Of a stretch of 64,000 nucleotides of DNA, positions 47,209-62,348 are shown piece after piece. The notes beneath the pieces were generated by a model that was not told the DNA's origin, did no database searches, and saw nothing but the letters and a program-made list of their open reading frames with translations. This DNA comes from Coprinellus micaceus (lineage: Eukaryota > Basidiomycota > Agaricomycetes > Agaricales > Psathyrellaceae): assembly GCA_951394405.1 (NCBI GenBank), contig OX596334.1, forward strand, positions 3,658,001 through 3,722,000. Reading direction: 5' to 3'. The position numbers and the translations under genes were made by a program. Position 1 is the first letter of the stretch, and every line of letters begins with the position of its first letter.

Positions 47209-47821
47209 GCCCCACCTAGTGTTGCCGTCGAATTGAAGTTCAATTCATTGAACTGGATGTGTCAGCCAATTCGTTGAACTGAACTCCCCCGAATTCTGTC
47301 GGCACAACGGCACTCATCATATCACGACCGCATTTGGTGCTTGGCCCGAGGAGCATTCTCCGCCTGTCTCTGACCTTTTCGAAGGTCGGGACGCAGACAG
47401 AGCGAAATTTACAACCAGGATGGTATGAAATGGTATATTGCATACTAAAAGTAAGGCCAGAGCCTCAGGATGACCTCGGATGACCTCGGAATTTCCTGGC
47501 AGATCCAGCAACCTCTCCGAAATGAGCTGAGGGAACAGGTACCCACCATTTCTCATACCAGCGACACCAGGAAAAGAGGAATACCTCCAGCTCTGTAGTC
47601 CTTAGCCTTTTACTGAGGTAGTTTGAACCTATCTTGGAGGGGGAGGAGGGACAAGCATACAGCAGGGGGCCTACAGGCGGGCTACTAGGCGCTGTGGGTA
47701 AGCTGACACCATCAATTCGTGATAATTCGGCGCCCCCGAATTTCGTCGAATTGTGTGATCCCGAAGTGAATTGAACTGAAATTCGGTTCTAGTTCAATTC
47801 GACGGCAACACTAGCCCCACC
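47209..47821 (-). mobile_element. hAT-type MITE, copy 2, inverted
   Basis: The element occupies 47217-47813 (597 bp, the same length as copy 1) in opposite orientation. The stretches I compared by eye are identical to copy 1, including both 79- and 67-residue chance frames. It is flanked by GCCCCACC at 47209-47216 and 47814-47821, a different perfect 8-bp duplication, which shows an independent insertion. Confidence 0.92.
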
Positions 47822-48268
47822 TTGGCCTCATGTTCGTTGCCGAACAGGACCCAACGGAAAGCTCCTTACATAAGGGAACCGTGGGCTCGTCTCGTCTCGG
47901 ATCCGTGGTGATTTCGACGGGTTGCGAGATATACATGTTCGCTCTTCCCCCTTTCCCTGAATTAGCCGCTGGGGGTTTGCCTTTGGGTGATGAGTGCTCC
48001 CAGGCAGAAAAGCGTTCGTCGCGGGCGCGAGAAGCTCGACATGGTACGATTAGATATTCATGGATGGCCGTACGTCAACACTTGTAAGCTTTCACGATTT
48101 TGAGGGCATGTACTCAAGGATATTAAGCAGAGGGATCCTGCAGGTGGGCTGCAGTCCCCGCGAAAGGTGTATTTCGCCATACCCGCGGCTCCGGTGTAAA
48201 CTGCGCTGGTGTGCACCAAACGGCTCCATTTCCACTCGAATCATAGAAGTGTTACAACAATGGAAAGT
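47822..48268. other. intergenic downstream of the TPR-CHAT gene
   Basis: About 0.45 kb between MITE copy 2 and the stop codon of the TPR-CHAT gene at 48269. Open frames are short and unsupported. Confidence 0.4.
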
Positions 48269-51200
48269 TCAGTAGCCAAAGTGGACATAGGGAACCCAGG
48301 TGAGATCCGATTCCTCAGAGTCGCCGATACGATGCCTCAATGCTTGGATCGCGGAATGCAAAGAATGTGCAGGGGTTGACCCATCACCTACACGGCCTTG
48401 TTCCCCTCCCCTGCTCATCCACAGGCTCTTATAAAAATCGTGGGCAACAATCGGGGCATGCTTATCCCCGATCGACCACATTGTCGCGACCACACTCCGG
48501 TACCCTGCAGCAAGCATCCCAGCCGCGAGGTGGACCGCTTCGTCGGATAGCTTCTCTTCTCCCGTACTTGTTTGACATGCTGACAAGAAAGCGAGGTCGG
48601 CATTCTTGACCTTCCGTTGAAGGATCGTGTTGAGGTCAAGCGAGCCGTTGTGGAAGACGAATCGACTATGGAGAGGGTTATCTGTGTTCTGGGACGCGTG
48701 GCACGCGAAGTGAATACAGGAATATTCATCCATGTTCTTCATGCATTCATCGACAGTGAGATTCTCCCCTTCGATCTTCAAGGCTCTTACACCTTTCTCT
48801 CTTGCCATGGTGTATACTGCGTTCACCTCTGCCGTGGTCCCGGGAATGGAAACTGTGCCTGGTGCCTTCGGTTGATTGGTTAGGAACAATCCGGACGCGG
48901 TCCCATCGCGTAGCCGAGGGTTCTTCACCCTATCAGTGAGAGCTGTGACAGTAGGAGTATACGACGAAACTGCATAGTCGAGCACAGTCTCAACCTCCTG
49001 ACCCTCGTAGATCCCTGCCACGTGGAGAGGGAGGAAGGACAGAGGGCCTGTGGGACACCACCAGATTCTGGGTAGATTCTCCTCCGCTTCGTTCGATTTC
49101 TGCCAGCGCACTTTAAGACCAGAATTTCAGAGTTAAGGCAGAAGAACTTACAGAGTACCTTAATGTGGAGGATCGGGTTCACGACCTCGACCCACAGCGC
49201 CCGAAGAACGCCCCGGACGCCCCCTCCCTCTCCTCCTTCCTACAATAGGGGTTAAGGGACCTCTCCGGAAGGTCAACGTCGAGCCCTTGTTGCTCTTCCC
49301 CCATGCAGAATCCGTGGCACCTCACCTGTGCGGCGAGCTGGGTGCGATACCGATAGGCTTTCTTCAAGGAGAACTCGGGGAGTGGTATGTGAAGGGGCTC
49401 CTCTAGGTCGGCCAAAGGTGCGATAGCATCACACTGGTCCTCAGTCAGATTTGTGACGACAATGGACCCACACTGAGGGAGGTGCCGGAGTAAGGACGAG
49501 CACGGAGCTGGGCGGAGGAAGGATTCGAAACCAGGGATAGACCGAATTTTAACGAGGACTTTATCCCACTCCCTCGCGAGGTTCAGCTGTGAGCGGGCTT
49601 CATCTTCCACGGAGACCTTCTCAGACATCGACATGTCTGTGCCTTAGCCATTTTTTTTCGCGTAGATGGGTGTATTATTGTAACTATTGTAACATCCAAG
49701 GTCCCGCGATTGGATGACGCACTCTCGAGTTGTGCTGAGATGTCCGTCACCTTCTGTGCGAGCTGGGTGTCGTGACGGCGCAGGTCGTCGAGGGGCATAC
49801 GGAGAAGGTTCAACTGGCTCCAGACCAAGCAGCGGCCTTGCTCCAGCCATTCGACAGCCTTGTCCAGTCGCTCGAGCTTGCATGCAGCTGCAGCCGCCTC
49901 GAGTGCAATACCAGAGACGTCCTGGAGCTGCTCGTAACGACCCTCTACGGTCTGCTCGAGGCCCGCTATCAAGGCAATGATGGAGATGGCGACGTCGAAA
50001 GCATCGATAACTTGTGTCGAGTCTGGATCATGGCGCTTCACGGCTCGACCCCAGTTTTTCGCAGCTTCGAGCCTGACCCGAGGAGGACTGGAGGGGGATT
50101 TTGCTGCGATCCTATAGTGAGATATGGCTGTGGTCAAGTGCTCAGGACTGCTCGTCTCAGACGACCAAACGTCAAAACAAATACCGAGGTCGATGAGTCT
50201 TCGAGAAAGACTTGCGTGGCCTTCTGGAGTCAGTCGCACCGCTCTGCCTATCACTGCCACTGCTTCGGAGATGTCGGATATATCCTTAGTATGGCGGAAG
50301 CGAATCCCAAGGGAGCGCCCAAGGTTGCTCAGCCTGACAGGGAGGCTCACATGCCCATCGGGAGTAAGTTTGATTGCTTCTCGCATCGTCGAAATGGCAT
50401 CGTCGACGTCAGGAACAGCCCGAGTATGATCGTACCGACGACGGAGGGAAGTAGAGAGGTTGTTAAGCTGAGCGGGAAGGAATGGGTCGTCTAGAGACGT
50501 GATCGCCACCGCTCGCCGTTGTGCAGAGATTGCCTCGGATATGTCGGTGGGGTCTTCAGCTTGGCCGTATCTGAGTACTAGCGCGCTCGCCAGGTTCCCA
50601 AGCAATTCAGGCAAGGCTGTATTCCCTTCCTGGGTGTGCTCCAAAGCTCTACGAAATGCAGAGATCGCCTCAGCAACATCGGGGAGACTAACAGCATGTT
50701 CAAAGCGGCGGAGATACGCTGCCCCCAGGTAGTTCAGCCGCTCAGGTAGGTCTGTATCGCCTTCGGGGGTCGCCTGGACTGCTGCGTGTAAGACTGATAT
50801 CGCGTCGGCAACACCGGAAAGGGAGCCGCTTCGCTCGAATCGACGCAAATACAGAACGCCGAGGTTCCCAAGTCTGGTCGGCAGGTCGAAATGATTAAGG
50901 GGTGTCAGATCCACAGCTTTCCGGAGTGCAGAAATGGCTTGACCAATATCGGAGACCGAGCCTGTGCGCTCAAACCGCTCATAAAGTAGATGCCACAGAA
51001 CATTTGTTGAAAAAATTGCCTCGCCGTCAGGAGACAGCTCGACCACCTTCTGGATGGCTGATATGGCGTCGGACAAGTCGGTGAGCTTGTTCGTCCGTTT
51101 AGAGACTGCCGTAAACGCGGCCGCGAGGTTGCGATGCCGGCCGAGCAACTTGTCGGAGTGATCCTTGGGCGTTAATCGCACTCCTTTCTTTAGCGCTGAA

Positions 51201-52011
51201 ATGGCTTCAACGATATCTTTAAGCTCTCCCGTTCTCTTGAAGCGGTGCTGGAAAGCACTGGCGAGGTCATCCAGCCAGGAAGGTAAGAATGGATGTTCGG
51301 CGGGAATCCACTCCACGGCTTTCTGCAGGGCGGCGATGCAAAGAGCGGCGTCTTCGAGCTCCCCAGCCGCGTCAAACATAGCCAGGAGCTCGAGCCCACA
51401 GTCGTGTAACGCGACAACTAGTCGAACAGTTAGCGACTACCTCGATTAAATAGAGAACTGCTTCACCCTCTGCTGCCGACCTCTTTGGAGCCACCTGCCA
51501 CGACATCGTTAGGGACCCACAGGGAGATTCCCAATTCTCCAGGTTTTGGATGACTCCTAGGTGCAAGAACCATTTTAACGCACATTCATTGGCAGCACTA
51601 AACTCCGTACTTACGATGACCTGGTCGTATTCCTGCGACTCTCATCATTTCGCAGTCGAGATGAACGAAGCCAATGTCTTCGCCGTCCTCGTCTTTGGTG
51701 ATGCAGTCAATCCCATCCACGCCAGATGTACTTCGAAAGGGCATTAAGCTGGCGTATTAAAAATGCGAGCTGGTGAAAGGAACCTACACCTCGATGGCAC
51801 CTGCGACCTCCCACCGATTTGAAGCGGTTCGAGTAAGACCAATGCATCTCCCTTCCTCCGAACCGGGCATGCCGAACATCCAAAGTTCTGCCAGGCTCAG
51901 GGATTCGCCGCGCCCACCAGAAAGGGTGACGCACTGTAGAGAGATGTCTGGTCAGAGCATCAGTTGAAAGTGCCATTACGCTATAAAAAAAAAATGGCGC
52001 ATACCCGTCAT
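48269..52011 (-). CDS. TPR-CHAT protein (caspase/separase-like protease fold)
   Basis: Predicted 1,108-residue protein from eight exons, all phases closing: 52011-52005, 51947-51788, 51748-51615, 51556-51467, 51417-49723, 49636-49326, 49239-49152 and 49110-48269. The first coding exon is only 7 nt. The N-terminal 130 residues (TLSGGRGESLSLAELWMFG) may be a divergent C2-like domain. A long array of tetratricopeptide-like repeats follows, each about 50 residues with a recurring DISEAIS...RRAV and LPxRLxNLGxxLxxRF pattern. The C-terminal CHAT domain runs from about residue 830, with the catalytic dyad His (about H966, HFACHA) and Cys (about C1007, LSACQT). Such proteins are numerous in mushrooms. 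In bacteria TPR-CHAT proteases act with the type III-E CRISPR effector, and the fold is shared with caspases and separase; a role in cell death or recognition is inference. Confidence 0.88.
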
Positions 52012-53075
52012 TCGATATTGACTTGGCCAGGAGGTGCATTAGTGACGAGCCTAATTCACACCGATAGAGCACTCACCCTCCACTGTATGAATTTGTGACG
52101 AGGAGGAGGGCTATAGATGGTACAATTAACCTCAGCGTCTTAGATGTCGCATTTGCGCGTACCTTGGGCTGCTAATGGTTGTCGGTTCTTGACCGACGTT
52201 GAGGGATCAGCCTCGTCGGTGCAGACTCTGTGGGAGGGGAATGGGTTTGGAACGGCTTGAGAGTATTTTAAAAGAATGGAAGTGGCTGTACCATGACTGG
52301 GCGCTATTTTCTTCACGCCGGCTTCGTTTTCGAGAACAGCACGACAGTCATCCTTTTGATCACATTTCGTACAGCTTCCATCTCGATTTTAGAGCACCGC
52401 CAGAGTTGCTGTGCCTAGCCGAAATTACGCCCCCTGCCCAACCAGCGACCCATGTTGGCAGGGACTATGAGGGAGGGGGGAGGGACGTTTGGGTGTGAAA
52501 CGCGAGTAGTTACGCATCTCATCTAGGAGAAAACGGTAGAACGGAGACAGGTACTTTCCTGTCAAACCTGCGTCCAACCCTGAGCTACGGTAGAGGGCAG
52601 AGCACGGACTCCACTCTCATCCATGACTCCAGAGGCGGGCCCATAAACGAAAGTGTATACAACATCTGACGTTCAAATGATCACGGATCGTGACCGGGCA
52701 AGGAAATGTAGAGTAACTTTAGGGGCTAGAATTGGGCAACCTATTCGGGGGGCACGTTATAAAAGAGAGCCTGGTGGGGGTAAAACGAGTGTCGGGTGTC
52801 ATCGACAAAATCTTGGCAGGTGGAATTAATCGAAGGGTCGAGCTGACGGCTCAGAGTACAGATAAACAATCCTCAGAACGTCCGAACCAGCTACGAAACG
52901 GTCCCGAGCGAAACAGAGAAAAAGACCAAGGAGAGTGTGAGCGTTCGCAAGTCCACGGCAGAAGACAGAGCGAGACTGAAGACAGACGAAAAAAAAAAGA
53001 AAGGAAAGAACGACAATACATACGTTAAATAACCCCCTCCACGGGAGTCAGAGCATACAATAACGCATCCCCACT
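52012..53075. other. intergenic between the TPR-CHAT promoter and the AP180 3' end
   Basis: About 1.06 kb. It contains the TPR-CHAT promoter and the 3' region of the AP180-like gene. There is a short poly-A run near 52989-52998. No gene is supported. Confidence 0.4.
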
Positions 53076-56000
53076 TCAAAATAGAGACTGCTGCTGCTGC
53101 TGTGGACTCTGTTGTTGCCTCTGCTGGCCCATCATCCCCGCAAATGGGCCAGACGTGCCAAATTGCATCCCCCCAAATGGCTGTTGCTGCCCCTGCCCCT
53201 GCTGCCCCGTCTGGAACATCGATGGGACGGCGGGGACGGGCGGCGTACCACTCGCACCAAACGCGGGCGAATTAGTCGCCATCGATGCTCTGAACGGATT
53301 CGCCGCACCCCCACCTGTAAGCTGGGGCCTTAGCCCAACGCCAAGCGTCGATGTACTGCCCGTGCCCCCCGTTTGCTGCGGTGTGGTTGGACCGGTGAAC
53401 GGGTCCGTGGCGCCAGTCGCCTGGGCGGACAGAGACATGCCAAAGTTGGATGATGGAGTGAAGGCCCGTGTCGCACCTGTCGGCTGGGATGACAGGGGAG
53501 ACGAAACGCTCGACGAGGCGTTGGAGGGGAACCCAGGTAGTCCTGCAGGCTGAGAGGACAACCCAGCAAAGCCGAACTGTCCACTGGGCATATTAGTTGA
53601 CCCAGATGAGAAACCAGTTGGTTGGGCATTCAGGGTGCCTGTTGGGTTTGTAGTGGTAGTGGTCTTGGAAAGGAAGCTCGAGGTGAAAGACGGCGCGTTA
53701 AATGCGGAGCCAGGCGTAATCGTGTGTTGTGGCTGGAGGGAATGCGCAGGAGGGCTGGTGGCTTGAGGGGTAGTGGGGTTACTCGCAGGCATCGAGTCAA
53801 GTAACGAGGCTCCGAATGATGAGGATGGTTTGAAAGCCTTCAAGCCTGCGAACCCGGTGGCTTGGGATGTCAGCGGGTTGGACAGGTTGCTGGAGCTGGA
53901 AGAAACCGTCGTGGCTCCTGTTGCTTGGCTGGAAAGTGAGTTGGAGAACAAGGACGAAGCTGAAGTCGAGGAAGCGTTAGAGGGCGTGACGGTGTGTTGG
54001 GGTTGAAGAGGGTTCGCGGAGGGATTCTGAGAAGACGATGTCGTTCCATTCGTACCGAAACTGAGGGTATTGAATGACGACGCGATACTGGACATATCAG
54101 TTGGTCCAGGGTTAAGCGCACTATTCGCAAAGTTGAACCCTCCCATGTTTGTGGACGCCTGAGACGGTGCGCCAGTGGGTTGAGGTTGCTGCGGCTGCTG
54201 GTTGGCTGCACCATTGGCGTTGGGGCCCTGCATACCCATCGACAGCTCGAACAGAGTTGGTGGCTTTGGTACTGGAGGAACAGGCGTAATAACCGGGCCG
54301 AACGGATTCTTCGTGCCTGTTTGGTGAGTCTTCACTTGTTGGAGAGGCTGGGTGTTATTCACGGAGGCTAAGGGAGTGGACCGAGGACGATTGGGAACTT
54401 CAAAGAGTGGGTTCGCTCCTGAACTACCGGGTGCAGAGTTACCGCCCAGAGAAGCAAAGGCGGATATCGATTGCTGGGCTTGGGGTTGGAAAGTGGAGAA
54501 CGACGTCGTAGCTGAAAATGGCGAGGCGGAGTTCGGTGCAGATGCACCCCCGGACTGAACGAAGAGATTCTGACCCAAAGTTGCACCGGTTGGGTTGGAG
54601 TTGAAAAGGGCTGATCCCGTCGACTGAGGCATAAGCATGCTTTGCCGGAAAGGGTTTGATCCCGTCGCCTGAGGCTGCAAGAAGCTCGTCTGTTGAGGGA
54701 CCAGAAAGCCCGTCTGCTGCGGTTGTTGGAAGACCCCGGGTTGCTGGAGGACTCCTGCTGATTGCGACTGCTGGACTTGCTGAGGTAGGCCGGTCTGTTG
54801 GAAAGGCATGCCTGTTGCCTGGACGGGGATGTAAGCGGAGAATGGACGATGTCCAGTAGCTTGAGCCTGAACAAGTTGCTGAACACCGAGCATGTTGTTG
54901 AAGGGATTTGGTGCTCCGGGTGCCTGGAACGCCGTCTGTTGAGGCACGAGGAACCCTGTGTTCTGAACGGCAATCTGAGGCGCTTGGCCAAATGGCTGTC
55001 CAGTCATCATTTGAGAGAAAGGGTTGATAGAGAACTGCGGCTGGGAAGCACTGGAAAACGAAGAGTCAGACACGCTCTGAGTATAGCAACAAAGAGCGTA
55101 CCTGTTTGGTGGGCTTTGGAACATAGATTGCTGCTCTTCTTCGATGGCACTGAAGAAGTCGATTACTTCCTTCTTCTGACCATTCTGACCGTTGGCTGCG
55201 GGGTTCGCGGAAGATGACGTTGAGGACGATCCCGCTTGGCTGCCAGGCTCCTTAAACGTAACAGCTAGGGATGCTTAAGTGGAGGACAAATACAACCAAT
55301 GACTTCCACGCACATGATTTCTTGTCCTTGGAATCTTTATCTGAAGAGCGCCTAGCGGCATTCTCAGATGCTTTCTTATTTTCTCTGTACTCCAGTCGAT
55401 TATCTTCGAAGTTGGGGTCATCCAAGTATTCCTGGAGCGCGCCAGCAAGAGATACAGGGGCCTGTGGGATGCAAAGGCGTGAGTAATCTGATCCTAAACC
55501 CAAGCTGAAGTACTGACATGCTTGAGGTTAGGTATCGGAACATTCAAGAGATTCTGCAATTTCCTCGCGACACCCAGGAACTCGACGACCTTCTCCGTTT
55601 GACTGCAAAAGTGGCGGTAGATCTTCAAAGCGTCCTCGGCATCGACATGCGACATTTCAAAATAGTGCTCTGTCCTACGGAGTTAGTTTGTCGGATAGCT
55701 CTAAGCGAAGGATACCGACCTAGCAGGTTGATCACTCCTTCGTTGCCAGCCTGAAACAGGATCAACAAGTCCTTCACCAACATTCTGAGAGCCTGGATAT
55801 TGAGCTCATCCTCCAAATCATCAAGATAGAACTGGGGCCAACGTCAGCAATCGTATCCACGCAAGCAGCAGTTTCACCAAGACTCACCCGGCATTCCACC
55901 AGCGCATCAATCATCCCGTGTACGATCTTGGTTTCCCTCAGCAACCCCTTTTCCACCGTCATTACGCGAAGCTTGCGACCCATGATTGTCTTGCTACGTG

Positions 56001-56709
56001 TTGGAGCGGATGCAGGTGATGGGTCATCGCGTCCTCGACGGCCTCTCTTGCCTCCCTTTGCTGAAGCAGACGTCCCTTCTTCGTCAAATGCCATTGAGCT
56101 GCGCAAGTCGCGGTTCGTATCGGACTGGACTTTGATGGCGTCGTGCTTCAAGTCGCGGTAGGCGCGAATCCGAGAATCGAGATATAGGGCGTAGTGTTGG
56201 AGGTTCTCTGGAGCAGCGTACCCTGTTCGCGAATTAGCGCCGAGCTTGCATGGCACGAGCGGGCGATACGCACCTTCCCAATTGACCGCTGCCACATTTT
56301 TCAATCTCAGGATGTCGGTCTGTGAGAGATAACCAAGCACGTTGTCCGTCGAGCCGTTGCGAATCATGGTATGGAGAACAATGAGGGCCTTGAATACAAT
56401 CTATAGGATTCGGAAAGGGGTCAACGGGGTGGTACACAGGAAATAGACCTGGAACTCACAATGACATTGGGTTCTCGAATCCGGGGAACGAGAGCCTTGC
56501 ACACGTCCGACACAGACCCATCGTCAGACCACGTAGCCGCAATTATGGGGTCGATATACTATTCCCAATCCGAGCGCAAGATTAAAAGAAGCTCAGTTCA
56601 GTTCCACGATGTCCTGCCCACCCCGTGCCAACAACCGACACACCTTGGCCTTGGGGGAAGCTGCCTTTGGCTTACAAGCCAATTTAACGATCTTGTCGAA
56701 GCTGGACAT
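53076..56709 (-). CDS. ANTH-domain clathrin adaptor, AP180/CALM (yeast Yap1801/1802) homologue
   Basis: Predicted 1,058-residue protein from nine exons, phases checked: 56709-56644, 56558-56460, 56400-56274, 56222-55888, 55831-55720, 55669-55518, 55461-55314, 55264-55102 and 55050-53076. The ANTH domain begins MSSFDKIVKLACKPKAASPK, where the basic patch binds PI(4,5)P2, and continues IVFKALIVLHTMIRNGS and VVEFLGVARKLQ. The long C-terminus is Gln/Pro/Thr-rich with NPF motifs (NPFSQ, PNPFNN, SNPFRQ, TKNPFG, ANPFRAS) that bind EH-domain proteins such as Pan1. It also carries about a dozen LxxQxTG sites of the kind phosphorylated by Ark1/Prk1 kinases in yeast. It should recruit clathrin at endocytic sites on the plasma membrane. 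Confidence 0.88.
53300..55020 (-). repeat. LxxQxTG and NPF motif array in the AP180 tail
   Basis: Sites read from the translation include IAVQNTG, IPVQATG, MPFQQTG, LQPQATG, LMPQSTG, LSSQATG, LTSQATG, LNAQPTG, LSSQPTG, LSAQATG and LRPQLTG. They match the [LIVM]xx[QN]xTG consensus known for Prk1/Ark1 actin-regulating kinases. NPF tripeptides are interspersed. Confidence 0.8.
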
Positions 56710-57308
56710 GGCGCTGGGGTATACGGTGTTTGAGAAGGGGGATAATGGGGAGTTGGGCTCCTGCGGCCACTGGGGAGCACCAGGGGGACTTGTTTGAACC
56801 CCTGCAGAGGATTTCAAGTTCAAGCCAAAGTGAGATGATCAAGGGCTGCTGTCACACCCCACGCGGTGCCGTCCCAATTGGGCCGAAGTTCAGGGTCCGA
56901 CTACCTCTGGCCTTTCAACGATAGCCTCAGGTTGAGAGGTACCTTCAAAAGGCGGGTACGTAGCTTCAAATATTGGCCAGCTACTACTCTAACCCTCCTG
57001 CTCATGAGCCGCAGGCTGTCCTCCACTTACACATGGGCCTGACAGTCCCCAACGGCCTCCGCCGTTCGTTCCGAGCTTGCTTCGTTTAAAATAGCAGGGA
57101 TTACAAGCGCAAAATCTGCGTGAAGGGCTGACATGGGACTCTCATTAGCCACTCCAAATATATCTAGCGTATACTACCCTGCTGCTCAAATAGACGCTCA
57201 GACTTCAGGAGGAGGACGGCCCCCTTGCCCGGCCGGTTGCAGCACGGGATCGGAGTTCCAAACTCACCAAGCCGGGATTTTTCCCAGACTAGCCGCTCAT
57301 AGACGCCC
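56710..57308. other. intergenic, divergent promoter region
   Basis: About 0.6 kb between the AP180-like gene (minus) and the second GH47 gene (plus). Likely two promoters. No repeats or RNA genes are seen. Confidence 0.4.
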
Positions 57309-59724
<2,416 letters not shown>

Positions 59725-59965
59725 TATTGATGATGTCGGAAGCTAATGACAAGCATTTTGCGGAGAAGTGGCGGACCGGAATCGGAGGCTAAAGGCTTAT
59801 GAACCGTTTGTGGACCGCGTGAGGGACGTGATGTTGAGGTTGGCCCAATCCGTTGCCGCAAGATGGACTCGCTCAAATGCAACAAGCTTCGGAGTCCGAG
59901 CTTCTCCACTTTTTTGTTCCCGGTCCCCCATATTCCTCACTAGTCCACTCACCCCACACCGCGCT

Positions 59966-61948
<1,983 letters not shown>

Positions 61949-62348
61949 TTTATTGGCCATTTCCCCATCTCGTCCGTGTAGCAAAGCTCGCCAAGTGTAC
62001 TTCGAAATTTACCCATTATACCTTAACTTATGCGCAGACAATCAACGGAGCTTGATAGTCGTGCTTCAAAACAGATTCAAACTCGTGTCTGACCTTCAGC
62101 AGACGGATCCCTACGAACGTGACTGCCAGACGCAAATATTGGACGGTACGACCAGGAGAGGGTCCCGTGTATTAACCCCGAACCCTAACCTAACTACTTA
62201 CATAATCTGATTTTCTTCCGCTCTCTCGTGAACTTGAATTCGACTCTCGAAGGCAACCTCATTCCCCCATATTCCTTTCCTCCCCTTCTCCTGGCAGAGG
62301 CAGCACTCTGGACATTAAACCCCACGACAAAGTAAACTGATACCCGCC
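61949..62348. other. intergenic
   Basis: About 0.4 kb between the glycerol kinase stop and the helicase start, both on the plus strand. Contains the 3' region and the helicase promoter; nothing else is recognised. Confidence 0.4.

Noticed and set aside
52199..53028. Plus-strand frames between the TPR-CHAT and AP180 genes
   Set aside because: Composition is biased and there is no splice or motif support; the region is promoter and 3' sequence.
62170..62200. Telomere-like CCCTAACCTAAC near the glycerol kinase 3' end
   Set aside because: Only about one and a half units, lying between two ordinary genes; not a telomere or interstitial array.
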